A DNA stretch of 64,000 bases, from assembly GCA_013180625.2 (NCBI GenBank), contig SNVD02007184.1, positions 124,001 through 188,000 on the forward strand, read 5' to 3'. Position numbers and translations under genes: made by a program. The stretch comes from Boswellia sacra. Taxonomy: Eukaryota > Streptophyta > Magnoliopsida > Sapindales > Burseraceae. Every line of letters starts with the position of its first letter. Positions within the stretch are counted from its first letter, which is position 1. The notes beneath the pieces were generated by a model that had not been told where the DNA came from, did not search any database, and saw only the letters and a program-made list of their open reading frames with translations. Positions 23,000 through 34,179 of the stretch are shown here, piece by piece.

Positions 23000-25100
23000 A
23001 TGACCTCCCAAGGGATTGTTATGGAACTCCTTTAGCAATTTAGGAATGAGTTTTGATCTGCTAACCAGCACTAATATGCTCTTATAGAGAAGCTGGTCCT
23101 GGACCACCATGTAACCCTCTACATTTGCTGTTCCAGCTAAGATGGATTCCTTGAGTTGCTTTAATTCATCATTATCGTTTACTTCCTTTTGTATTAGACT
23201 ACAATCAAAGGCAGGAGATAAAAAAAGGGTAGCCAGTTCTAATTAGTGAGACAAGGCATTCACAGCTTTATTTTCAAGTCTAAGCCGGTAGTTTATCTCA
23301 AAGTCAAACTCGATTAGTTTTGACAACCATTTTTTATGTTCTCCAGCAACCAATCGTTGCTCCAACAGGAACTTGCGGCTCTTTTGATCAGTCCATACTA
23401 CAAATTTTCTGCCTAATAAGTAAAGTCTCCATTTTTTAATGGCCAATGTAATAGCCATCAATTCCCTTTCGTATATCGATTTTAAAGGAGGACGTTGGGA
23501 GAGTATATGACTGTAATAAGTAATTGGTCACTGGCCTTGCATCAAAACAGCCCCCAATCTAACCCTGATGCATCTGTCTCAATAATAAATGGTTGGTTAA
23601 AATTAGGAAGTGCCAAAATCGGCACTGTGGTCATAGCCTTTTTCAGTTTTGAAAAGCTTCTTTGGCCTTTTCATTCCACCCAAAGTTGCCCTTTTTAAGT
23701 TGTTCTATCAAAGGAGAAGCTATATCTCCGTACCCTTCCACAAATTTCCTGTTAAACCAAGGAACCCTCTTAACTCCTTCAAATTCCTAGGGGTAGGCTA
23801 CTGTTGCATGACCTCCACCTTTGAACCATCAACAGCCATTCAATCTCCAGAGATTATATACCTAAGGTACTCCAACCTATCTTGAGCAAAGATACATTTT
23901 TTACGGTTGGCATACAATTGCTGTTGCCTAAGGGTCTACAACATCAATCCCAAATGTTGCATATGTTCTCCTATGTTTTTCTTGTAGACTAAAATGTCAT
24001 CAAAAAAGACTAACACAAATTTTCATAGAAAACTCCAAAAAACATCATTCATTAGAGCTTGAAAAGTTAAAGGTGCATTCGTAAGACCAAAAGGCATTAC
24101 CAAAAATTCGTAATGGCCGTTATGATTGCGAAAAGCTGACGTAAAAACATCATCTGCCTTCACGTGGATTTGATGATATCCAGATTTAAGGTCCAATTTG
24201 GAGAATACACAAGCTCTATATAGCTCATCTATGACTAGAATAGGATATTTATCCAGTACGATTGCTTGATTTAAGGCCTGATAGTCAACACAGAAGCCCC
24301 AACTACCATCCTTCTTTTTAACTAATAATACTGGACTAGGGAAGCAGCTACTGCTAGCTCTTATCACACCAGCAGCTAGCATCTCCTACACAAGCTTCTC
24401 AATTTCATCATTTTGAATTTGTGGATAGCGGTAGGGCCTCACGCTAATAGGTTGTCTTCCCTGTTTAATACAATAGCATTTTCATGACCCCTATTTGGTG
24501 GTAGTCCTTGGGAAATCTCAAAAACAATCTAAAAAGCATTAAGCAACTCCTTCACTACAGGAGTAACCTCTGGCTACTCAGATGCGAACACCATTGATAG
24601 AGAATTAAGTTCTAGTAACATCCTTTGATTGCCATTCTTTACTGCCTTCATCAAACTTTTCAGGGAAGTTTGAATTTTACATAGGCCTGGATCCCCTTGT
24701 AGCTTCACCTGTGTCCTGTCAACCTTGAATTCCAGAGTCAAAGCTTTACAGTCAATTTTGATCACACCCAAGTTCTCTAGCCATAACATTGCCAAAACAA
24801 TATCCGATCCAGCCAATTCTAAAGAAGAAATTCTTCCACAATGGTCAAGCTATGCAAAGTTAATTTGACATTCCTACAAACTCCTTCCCCATTAACTGGG
24901 GTTCCAGTTCCTAACAAGACTCTGTATCCACTGGTGTTCTCCATGGGTAGTGAAAGTTGTTTAACTAGGGTATGGGAAATGAAATTATGGGTTGCCTCAA
25001 GATCAATGAGCACAACCACTTCTTAATTCCCACCCTAGCTCACCTGTCAATTTGATGGATTTAGGAGATGACAGCCCTACTACAGAGTTCATAGATAACT
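23000..25100 (-). pseudogene. Chromovirus protease, reverse transcriptase and RNase H, decayed
   Basis: Minus strand. The protease region (25019-24819) reads VVLIDLEATHNFI, so the D-S/T-G active site is altered to DLE. The reverse transcriptase (about 24382-23930) has [40 protein letters not shown] and the catalytic FFDDILVY box near 23990-24009 with both Asp residues kept. RNase H (about 23461-23243) has VVWTDQKSRKFLLEQR and the WLSKLIEFDFEINY connection. Stops lie between the domains, for example around 24360-24570. This was one polyprotein. Confidence 0.88.
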
Positions 25101-25204
25101 CTACCATACCCAAATCAATTTTTGTCTGTTCATTATCTTCACTGGTTGGATCTTCTTCCTGTTCAGCTATCTCAACTTCCCCTTGAACCACCATCACCTT
25201 CAAT

Positions 25205-26160
25205 TCTTTGAACTTACAACGATGGCCTAGCGAGAATTTTTTGTCACAGCAGTATCAGAGGCCCTTGTCTCGTTTGGACTACAACACATTTGACAATCAA
25301 AGAAACTGGAGGTTCAATCATTTTTCGGTGTTTTTTCGGTGTCATGGTCGTCCATTCGACGTAGGTGTTGGTGCTCCTTATTAGGTAACCAGAATCGAAG
25401 GCCCCCCTCCTCTCACTAAAAGCATTTCCTGCTCTATAACTCTTCAGGGCGTTATTTTTGTTTTCCAACCTCTGGGCCAAGCCCATTATCTGGTCAGCTT
25501 CGTTGGCCTAAAGGCTCGTACCTAATCAGGCCTCACCCCCTTAATGAATTGTCCTTCCAATATAGACTCCGGTACCCCTTCCATCATCGACGTGATCTTC
25601 TTGAACAGGTGTCGGTACTCTCGGATGAAACCCTCCTGCCTGACAGCCAAGAACTGCTCCGAAACCCCTTCTTGGCTATCACAAAAACTTTCTAGCAGCA
25701 AGGTCTTCAATTCTCCCCATGATCGGAACGCTCGCCAAGAGTCCTCCCACTGATGCCAGGCGAAGGCTTCCTCTCCATTGACACAGCGGTGGTGATCAAC
25801 TTCTCCTTTTTCATCATTTGGTTCAATGAGAAATAATTCTCCACGTGGTATACCCACTCGTCTGGGTCTCCTCCGTCGAATGCTGGCATCTCGATGAGAC
25901 GGATTCTGATGTCATCTTTCCTTGGGTCATCGTGTACCCCTCCATCAGCAGTGGCTGATGATGCTCCCCTTTTCGTTTCTTTGATCGGGGCCTTCTGTCT
26001 TGACAATGATGGAGACCGAAGGGTGTTTTCCCTTCCCTCAGTTGCTAGGGTTTCCAGCTTCTCTAGAATAGCCGCCATGCCCTACTCTAGGATCTGCACT
26101 TTGGCCAAACCATCCTTGACCGCGCTGAGGTCACTCTACATGAGTTGAAGCTTCTACTCT
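25205..26160 (-). pseudogene. Chromovirus gag, decayed
   Basis: Minus strand. It starts near 26160, with MAAILEKLETLA at 26078. It contains EMPAFDGGDPDEWVYHVENY (about 25890-25835), then after a frame change near 25800 the retrotransposon gag core AFAWHQWEDSWRAFRSWGEL (about 25770-25710) and FKKITSMMEGVPESILEGQF (about 25605-25545). A zinc-knuckle remnant CDKKFSLGHRC lies near 25250-25220. At least two frame breaks and several stops are present. Confidence 0.85.
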
Positions 26161-26211
26161 AGCGAATCCATTCTACCCTCCCCTTTCTTTCCAGTAATAG
26201 CTAGGTAAGTA

Positions 26212-26224
26212 TGCTCTGATACCA
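26212..26224 (-). other. Primer-binding site of the chromovirus (initiator tRNA-Met type)
   Basis: On the minus strand TGGTATCAGAGCA lies three bases inside the 5' LTR. It matches the usual plant PBS for initiator tRNA-Met. Confidence 0.9.
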
Positions 26225-26227
26225 AAA

Positions 26228-26647
26228 TGTTAGGCTCTTGCTCCCACACTGCACAGTTTAGCAAGCTAGGATAGATTTTGAAGAAGAATTGAACAGGCAA
26301 AATTTAGAGTAGAGGCTTTTCTGGGTGAAATTCACTAGAATCAGAAAAGGAAAAATGACATTAGAGTGAGGTAGCAGACTTTCGAGAGGTCTGCTAGCTC
26401 TCCCAAGAACTATACTAAGCATAATTTTCCTCGCACCTCCTCTCGCCCTTCTTTCCCTTAATATCTCTAACTAACTTTTCCCTTTCTAGCTCAGCAACAA
26501 AATAATTAACTCCCAGCCTTATAAAAAGAAAAATAAGAAAATAAAATGCAAAACAAGCAGCTTTCTTTCCCCTCTCTGCCCTTAATAGAAATTTACATGT
26601 GCCTAGAGTAAGTGAACTTAATTGGAGGTTTGGTCATGGATCTATCA
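26228..26647 (-). repeat. 5' LTR of the chromovirus
   Basis: Starts TGTTAGGC and ends GATCTATCA on the plus strand. Being next to the primer-binding site, it is the 5' LTR on the minus strand. Confidence 0.93.
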
Positions 26648-27690
26648 CACTGCTACTTCTTCTCTCCTAATCTATCGTGAGGAAGCTGAACAACTTAAAG
26701 AAGTGAATATGAGATGTGCTTGGGAATTGGGATGCAGCTTTGGCATTGGCAACAATGGTAAGCTGAAGTCTCCTGTTATTCCAACTTTATTATTTTGCAT
26801 TTCTAACCTATTTACTCCTTCAGGGGGCCAAATTCTAGGTCAGAGACGCAGTGCTATGGAAAGATATACAAATGGTGTCTATCAAATAAGTAAAGAATAC
26901 GAGAAGGCCAATTCAGAGATTGAGAAATCACAAGCACAGTTGGAGACAGAGAAGAAAAGCAATGACGAAGCTCTTGCACAAAAGGAGAGCACCATTGCGT
27001 TGAAAGACAAGGAATTGGAGACTTTGAAGGGCTCATTGAAGGAAGTTGAAGAAAAGAAAGGAAGACAGTGGAGGCTTTAGCCAGCAAAACAAAAGAATTT
27101 GATAAAAAGGTGGAGCAGTACCAGCAGCTACATAAGGAATTTCTGAGGAACAGTGAGGACGCACCGAACTACATGAAGAAATGTGTCAAAAAGCGATATC
27201 CTGATGCTGATGTCGAGAACTTGGAGAATGAATACCATGCAGAATACATGACAGAATTGCAACAAGCTATTTCGAAAAAGGATGAACCTGAGAATGAAGC
27301 TGAGGGAGGCGACGAGGATACCGCCTCTGAGCAGTGAAACAAAACAGCTCATGATCAAAGCAAACCAGAAATTATTAAAGAGGTAGCCCTATAACTTGAC
27401 TATTGACTTTTGACCTCTTTTTTCAACATCTTCTTCACACCCAGATCCAATTTACTTGTAAAACAATCATTCTACTCTTTGAATTGTTGTTAATTCTTTT
27501 TTTTTTTTTTGTATTATTGTAACTGTCTTCTCAAGACATTCTGTTGTTGCTTTCGAGAACTGTTGCTCCTTGGAAATCCATCAAAAAAAATTCATTTCTT
27601 CACTTAACTTCTTTTCCTAAATATTAGTTCTTCTTGGAAACTTGATTAGCACATAGCTTCCGCGAGTAACATCATGTTCCTGGAAATCAG

Positions 27691-28095
27691 TTAAATTACT
27701 TTAAAGTCATCATGATCTGACTTTGAAATATATGCCTGGCGTTTAATTATTCAGATATGTTTACCTGCTTTATGGATGAAAAGGGTACATTTTAAAGGAC
27801 CAAATGTCCAGATATGAAAGGATTAATCGAACTTTTTGAGGCCTTACATCTAGCTTTAGAAGGCGAAAACATCTTGGAGAAGGCTAAAGTTTTTTCGGTT
27901 GGAACCCTCAAAGGCATTCATTTTACATTGGAAGGTGAACTATCCAAAAAAAGTAGCCCATTCTTTGGAGCTTTCATCGCACTGGAGAGTGCAGTGGTCG
28001 GAAGTCAGATGGCAAATAAACGTGTACGAGAAAGACAAAAACATGAAATTCCCTATGGAAATATTTTACCTGCAAACCTTTGAAACAACATGCTT
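27691..28095 (+). pseudogene. Isolated terpene synthase exon (duplicate of exon 3 of the pseudogene at 50447)
   Basis: The translated segment has MDEKGTF, KGLIELFEALHLALEGENIL, ELSSHWRVQW (in a second frame) and VYEKDKN, the alpha-helical N-terminal region of plant terpene synthases. The same sequence occurs at about 51065-51420, and the similarity extends into upstream intron sequence (TTTGAAATATATGCC and TTTAAT in both). It therefore arose by DNA duplication rather than through mRNA. No other terpene synthase exons flank it. Frame breaks near 27795 and 27950 show it is dead. Confidence 0.88.
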
Positions 28096-28915
28096 ATTTA
28101 CAATATTTTCTCTATTTAAGAATCCAAATACGTGAGATGAAACTGATACGTATTTTTGCATGTATAATAAAATTCAGATAAATAAATATTTAATAAAATA
28201 ATAATATGAGTTAAATAATAAAATCTTTCTGTCTCAACTTGGACCAATATATTAAGTTAATAAATTCACTAAATGTATAAGATATTTTTTTTTTCAAATC
28301 CTTAGGGCTCAATGAAAATATAAATTAATAAATGATTAAAAAATACACTAAATAAAATAGAAAATTCATAATATTAAGATGATTTTTTTCTTGACAACTT
28401 CTAATTTTTCAATTATGATCTTTTTCAAAATATGTATCTAAAGTCCTTTTTTTTTCTCCTTATCTAAATTAAACTCAAAATCATCTTTAATTTTTGGTAA
28501 AGAATGCATGAAATTCAGTATATTTTTTTCATGTTATAGAAAGTAGTTGTTTAAATTTACTATTACTTGGATGACCTTTCTTAAGTAAACATCTGGTAAA
28601 AAGTTGCTATTTATAACATGTATATAAATCTTGATAAAAAAAAAATTTATAAGTAATTAAAACATACAAATCTTCTTAAATTAATGATTATTTATTTATC
28701 AATAAATAAATAATTTTATTAATTTATCAATAAATAGATAGCCTCTATAAAATAATATATTTTCAATCAACAGAATTACTTTATCATGAGTTTGACCCTA
28801 AATGGACAGATAAAATGTAATAATTAATGTTTTCTTTCTTTATGGCTAACGGGTGCTAGAGGTAAACTATCTTTCTCTTAGGCCAATGTGTTTCATGCAT
28901 GTTACAATCAACTTA
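28096..28915. other. Gene-free AT-rich stretch
   Basis: About 820 bases of strongly AT-rich sequence with no coding or element structure I can support. Confidence 0.5.
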
Positions 28916-29503
28916 GTACATGTTTGATGCATCGTATAATAATGTATAGGATAGCATAAATTTATTTGGATTGGATTCTATTAAATAGTATAGAGTAAGA
29001 TTATATAAGATATAATACTATACTATGTTTGGTAGAGTATTGTATTAGACAAAACGTTAAAAAAAATTATAATATGAAATTTTAATTTAAATATAAAATA
29101 AATTTAAATAATAATTAAAATTATTTTTAAAATAAAAATTGAATTATTAAATTTTTATTTGTTTAAATAATTATTTTTTATTTATTTAAATAATTAATTT
29201 TTATTATTTAAATATTTAATAAATTATTTATTAATTATATAAATATATAAATATTTAATTCACATAATTTTTTTGTATTTATTAGTGAAAATTGAGACAA
29301 AAATAAGCTTATATAGTGTTAACCTATGGGTAGGCTTGGTAAAAAAGCATTTAACTTTTATGCAAACAGTACCGCTATAGTATCGGCTACAGTGTTGCTA
29401 CAGTATCTGGTTATACTATACAGTCCCCTCAAAATCTGATCAAACACAATATAATTTCTTAATGCTATACTATACAGTGCTATACAGCACATCAAACACG
29501 TCC
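28916..29503. mobile_element. Small hAT-like non-autonomous element
   Basis: The left end reads TACATGTTTGATGCATCGTA and the right end, read inward, GACGTGTTTGATGTGCTGTA. CTTAG occurs just outside both ends. TATACTATACAGTGCTATAC-type words fill the right subterminal part. About 590 bp, AT-rich, no ORF. The termini resemble those of the element at 59435-60245. Confidence 0.6.
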
Positions 29504-30260
29504 TTAGAATGTCAATCTTCAGTCCTCTATTACAAATAACATTAAAACACTCCACACGCATGAATCTTGTGTGTCTAATTAATTGTCTAACAAAATATTA
29601 TCAGTTGTTTACCTAAGAAAATTTTAATTAGGATTCTCATAACATATATTCTATGACATATCTTCAAACAAACAAAAACTACAAATGTATTTAATATTAA
29701 ATACTTACTATTTAAAACTATTAAAATTAATTTATTAACATGAATTAATTTTACATATGTTAAGATAACATTTTCCTTTAAAGGTAAATATTTCAAGGGA
29801 AAATTTTCTATGATCCTAAAGTTTGCCCTAACACAAATGTCCCCCACCGTTTAGAAATAGCCTAAAATGACCCTATTCTTAGAGTTCTATTGTTAAATCT
29901 AACGGCTACTAATGAAATGACTGTAACACCTTTTTGACATTATTAGGATGTAAAATGACTTTATTACCCGTATTTGAAAATATTGAAAACAATTAGATTA
30001 GATGTGATTTGAACCCAACTAAGCCTGTTTTTATTTATGAGTGATGTGCACAAACAAAACTATTTATGAAATACCACTAACTTTCATTTTTTTTAAAAAA
30101 AAAAATCAAAGTGAAAATCCAGCACTTCGCCGTTCCCAAAAGAAAAAAAATCCAAAAGCGTTCCCTTGCCGTCACAAATATCAGCTAAGCAATTAAACCC
30201 ATCAGCCAATTTTGAACAATTGAAAGTTTTCTTCATCAACTTTCGAAAGTTCTAGAAGTA

Positions 30261-31078
30261 TGCAGTTATAAGAAATATAATAGTAAACTGTAAAGTAAAT
30301 TGGCACAGGAGGATTTTTACATGGTTTGATTATAAAACCTACATCTACAGACAACTATAGAGCTGCAATTCACTGAGTTCTTATTTGTACAATTTTTAGG
30401 ACCTTTTATAGTGCTGACTCACTTTCACACACTAACCTAATCTTTGTAAAACAAAATCCCACCAAGATCTTAAATTCTAGTGACACTACCCACTCTCTGT
30501 TGGAGATAACTTAACAACACTCTGTTAAGTAATACATAACAAACGATGTTTGACGTTAAATTACATAAACACTTAACCCGCAAGTTATCCCAAGTGTCTA
30601 TTAACTCTCACAGACTTAATCAACAACTCATTTACGATTTCTGTCTCTCATACATGAATCAAAGACTCAAAGAATCAATTCAATAAAGACATTCCAATTT
30701 GCATTGAATCTTTTCTCTCAAATCCTGGAATGCTGAAACAAAGAACACTCTCCACCAACTAATGAATTTTGCCAGCTAAGTTATGTAAAAATAACTTAGT
30801 ATATATAGTGGGAGGTCTGGATGAAATCTCCTAGAAATCCTATAAAAATCTAAATCAAAATTACAATAGGATTAAGAGAAATAAAATAGGAAGGAATATA
30901 ATTAAACTCCTAAAGGAATTAGGACAAATAAATATTCTCCTATTCTTATTAGGATACAAGATACTATATCCTAATCTAACAAGATATTTATTATAAATCA
31001 AATACTTCTTAAGATATAATTCTAGAAACAGTAAAATAAGGAACAACATAATATTCTAGTTTTATCACAAATTGAACA
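30261..31078 (-). repeat. Candidate solo LTR (Copia-like)
   Basis: The block starts TGCAGTTATAAG and ends TTGAACA. Its minus strand opens TGTTCAATTTGTGATAAAAC and contains a TATATATACT promoter-like box, a layout common in plant Copia LTRs. No internal region or second LTR is present. Flanks AAGTA and AAAGA are not a convincing target duplication. Confidence 0.35.
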
Positions 31079-31266
31079 AAAGAATCATGGCACATGCATA
31101 TATAGTAGACGTTGACACCAATAACTTCTTCTCTCTCAATTTTTTCGTGTTATGTTCTTCCTTTCTATATCCATTTCCTCTTGAAATTGAAATCTCAATA
31201 ATAGATGCCAAACAAACGATTCATCTTTAAATTCCTAAATTTTAGGCTAATGCTAAACCAATAAAC

Positions 31267-31575
31267 TCAGCGCGAGACTGATCGTGGCTCAAAACCAACA
31301 GGAGGCCGACAATGGTGGCGTGGCTGTTTATGGCGGCAACAGTCGGCATAGGTAAAGCAACAACCATCTGGTGGAGGCAGGGCTGTGAAACTGGAGCTAG
31401 CGGCTTGGGCCCAGGCAAATGGTGTTGAATGGCGGTGAAGAAGGCTAGGATGGGATTTAAATGAGCAAAACCCGGTCGCCTTGGTAAGGACAGTAGATGG
31501 TATGAGAAAAGAGAGAAAGGAGGAGGAGGGGAGAGAGAGAGAGAGAAGGGACTGGAGAATGCTTTTATTTTTCAA
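31267..31575 (-). other. GC-rich 102-codon reading frame in the candidate MULE
   Basis: Minus-strand frame with Ser/Leu-rich N-terminus and a Cys/His-rich end (CCFTYADCCRHKQPRHHC). Not recognised. It may be a captured fragment or chance; GAGAGA-rich sequence upstream of it (31520-31560 on plus) resembles a plant 5' leader. Confidence 0.25.
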
Positions 31576-31750
31576 TGTTTCTTCAATTTATGTATAGTTA
31601 ATCGGAGAGCAAGGAAAAAAGGAAGGCGAGAGTGAGGAAGGGGGAAAAAAAAAGATGAGGATTGGGATGCTTGTTTCGTAGGGAGAAAGAAAGAAGAAGA
31701 AGAAATAGAAAAAAGAGGAAAAAATAGAAAATAACCAAAAAAATTAGTAC

Positions 31751-31810
31751 ACGTGTCATTTCTAACAAGTCAATCATCTTACGTGTCATTTCTAACAAGT
31801 CAATCATCTT
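31751..31810. repeat. Perfect 30-bp direct tandem repeat
   Basis: The unit beginning ACGTGTCATTTCTAACAAGT occurs at 31751-31780 and again at 31781-31810 without mismatch. Two copies only. Confidence 0.95.
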
Positions 31811-32089
31811 ACTTTTTTTTCAATTAAAAAAACCCGACAAGTGTATCAATATGTCCCTCGATTCCCTCACAAAAGACAAATAGTGTCTAATGATACAGTT
31901 GCTTTAGGCTGTTTTCAAAAGATGGGGAACATTTACTATTTGGCGCAAATGACTAGTTATTTATTTAATTTAATATCTGAGTTTTATTTTTTAATAAACT
32001 TAATTAAATTAAATATTTAATTTCACAAATCCAGTTTAAGTCTAGTTTATTTATATCAGCTGCCTAAAGGACCTATATTTAATTATCAA

Positions 32090-32957
32090 TAATGCTAGAC
32101 TTATAACATTCATATAACCTAAATCTTATAACATGATGCAGTAATCTACATGACAAGTCATATCACCCTACCGCATTAGGTAACTAATTAACATGAAACG
32201 TAATTCACGTTTAATTGCACGAAGACAAAACTGACAACCTTCTCTTAACATCATCTTACTGCATTACGTCGTTCTGTCAAGTTCATTCATGCCAAGCCTC
32301 CTGTTGCTGTTGCTTCTCTCAATTCTTTGCAAGGTCTAAAATTAATATGTTGTAGGTTTCTTTTCGTCTTGCTATTTTGTTGTTCAAGTGCAAGTTCATT
32401 CACGCTAAGGCCCCTTACGTTGTTGCTTCTCTCAATTATGTGCAAGGTCTAGGATCAATCTGCTGCAGGTTTGTTTTTGTCTTGTTATTTTGTTGTTCAA
32501 ATGCAAGTTCATTCACACTAAGTCCCCCGATGTCGTTGCTTCTCTCAATTCTACACAAGGTCTAGGATCAATTTGCTACGGGTTTGTTTTCATCTTGTTA
32601 TTTTGTTATTGAAAATTTATTTTCCTTCTTGCAATCGTCTCTAACCTCTAATCTTTTGCATTATCACGATCAAAATTGAAGGCTAGCTTTATTTTTTTTT
32701 TTAATTTACGGTTTAGATGGATAAGCTGAAGGTGTTATCAGACATACTTTACAATCCTACATAAGTTCATTCACGCCAAGCCCAAATGATGTTCTTTTAA
32801 CTTCTTTGAATCCTATGCAAGTTCATTCATCCCTCGCGAGGATGCCGTTCTCTCAACTTCTCTCAATCTTTTGAGGTGCAAAGTTGATTTGTGTTCTTAT
32901 CTTCTAATTTTCTCAGTAGTATATCCAAATTATAGTGTTTCTGTCACAATATAAATT
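32090..32957 (+). repeat. Left long terminal inverted repeat with internal 113-bp repeats
   Basis: It pairs with the complement of 47771-48850: AAATCTTATAACATGATG, TTAATTACACGGAGACAAAA-like sequence, GTTCTCTCAA, and AGTGTTTCTGTCACAATATA at the inner edge. Inside, GTTCATTC recurs at 32281, 32394 and 32507, a period of 113 bases, with CTTCTCTCAATT and GCAAGGTCTA in each unit. Confidence 0.85.
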
Positions 32958-34179
32958 TGGATTTTTTTTTTTACTTTTTTTTCTGATATTAGAAAATTTA
33001 TGTTATTATGACAGCTCATCAACCTATGATCTAAATGACTCAAAAAACATAAACCGTATACTACTCAACCCTAATAAAAGTATGCTTTATTTAGGTGTGA
33101 TTTGAGATAAAATTTGATTGCAACTGGAATCAACATGACGTTGGATGTTTCTGTTCTTGTACACGGATACAAATTACTCCGATTCAAATTATGCAAAGAG
33201 AGGTAAATCTAATTTGAAATTTCATCTTATTAATTAGCAAGCAAATTTTTCCTTTGCATTTATTTTAGATGGGTTATCCAATGTGAGTTCATGCAGCTTT
33301 TGGTAATTGTGACTTTCTTAGCTAGATTTCTTGACCATATCAATACATCACTTACTTCGAATGTGTCAAACTTCCGGTATTGCTAAATTTGTTCGCCTAC
33401 AATGATTCATCATTGCATTATATGATTCATCAATCCTTTTTATGATTTAACATTTACCTTATGGTTGGCAGATTACGAAAATAGGAGGCACTAAAAATTT
33501 GTGGGGTTAAGGTGGCTGAAGCTGGTGAAAAGGAAAAGGTAATGTCCTCCTATAATGATTGTGGGGTTGCCTTTTGATAGCTGATATTCTTTATGTTTGC
33601 CGAGTTTCTTTCTATCTTTTCCTTTTTTCTCACATTTGTATTTATAGGTGATAGATAATGCAAAAATTGTCATTGAAATTAGATAAGTAATTGCTAGGAT
33701 TGTGCATTTCTATTGTTAATTTAATGATATTAGTTGTTTATTATTAATCTTAGTTTAAAATGTTTTTAAAGTTTTTTTTTCTTGATGATGTAGTTTTAGT
33801 ACTTTTGACTTCTATTACTGTTAATTGAATAGTTACTTACTTTTGTATATTGAAGCCTTCATGAACGTTGCTTCTTCCTTAGAAAAAAGCAAGATGAATT
33901 CAATATAAGATTTTTGTTTTTGCATTACAAAGAATGTTATAGAAACAGTTTGGTTAAAAGTTTTATTACTTTTGGAATTTATTAGTTTTTAAAAGTTAAT
34001 TTATTTATTTTTTTAACTTTAACTTTCATGGATTTTATTATTTATTTAATCATTCTATGGTGATTGAGTTTCAATATTTCTAGATTCATTAAGAATTTTA
34101 AAAATTTTATTTTATTTTACTCAATAATAAACCATCATAATTTTATTTCATAGGAGTAGTTAATTTTTAATCTTTTATT

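Larger units (their letters stand above)
21330..26647 (-). mobile_element. Chromodomain Ty3/gypsy LTR retrotransposon (chromovirus), complete but decayed
   Basis: Direct LTRs (21330-21753 and 26228-26647) both run TG...CA. A primer-binding site complementary to initiator tRNA-Met lies next to the right LTR and a polypurine tract next to the left LTR, so the element reads on the minus strand. The flanks CACTA (21325-21329) and CACTG (26648-26652) form a 5-bp target duplication with one mismatch. Internal order is gag, protease, reverse transcriptase, RNase H, integrase, chromodomain. By eye the two LTRs differ at roughly 45-50 of about 420 positions, so insertion is not recent. It inserted into the coding region of the PF04195-like gene. 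Confidence 0.93.
18170..27337 (+). pseudogene. 'Putative gypsy type transposon' (PF04195-like) coiled-coil gene, decayed and interrupted by an LTR retrotransposon
   Basis: Plus-strand pieces in order: possible first exon from ATG 18170 (MASIAL followed by GTAAGT); a Ser-rich start with FEEF-like acidic sequence (18490-18807); FGIDRVSWAVDED (about 19090-19140); the domain core LRLPLQPFYAKFLRKVRMAP (about 19480-19545), which resembles the PF04195 plant transposon domain; a Glu-rich stretch (20340-20460); a basic linker (RKEPSLIRGKGKRKKK, about 21005-21065); then 21123-21329. The retrotransposon at 21330-26647 splits it. Coding resumes at 26649 with YREEAEQLKEVN, continues as a coiled coil (26855-27080) and ends with an acidic tail at 27337 after a frame change near 27070. 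Stops are many, several at expected Trp codons. The role of this family is unknown. Confidence 0.6.
29843..31943. mobile_element. Candidate non-autonomous Mutator-like element
   Basis: Near the left end AAATGTCCCCCACCGTTTAG is followed by AATAGCCTAAA. Near the right end, on the complement, AAATGTTCCCCATCTTTTGA is followed by AACAGCCTAAAG. Similar order and spacing suggest diverged terminal inverted repeats of MULE type; true ends may lie 20-40 bases further out. The interior has a likely solo LTR (30261-31078), a GC-rich minus-strand reading frame (31267-31575), purine-rich sequence and a 30-bp direct repeat. No transposase is seen. The 29504-29842 flank shows nothing else. Confidence 0.45.

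Noticed and set aside
31751..31810. Possible CRISPR-like repeat
   Set aside because: Two abutting copies with no spacers, in a plant genome; simple tandem duplication.
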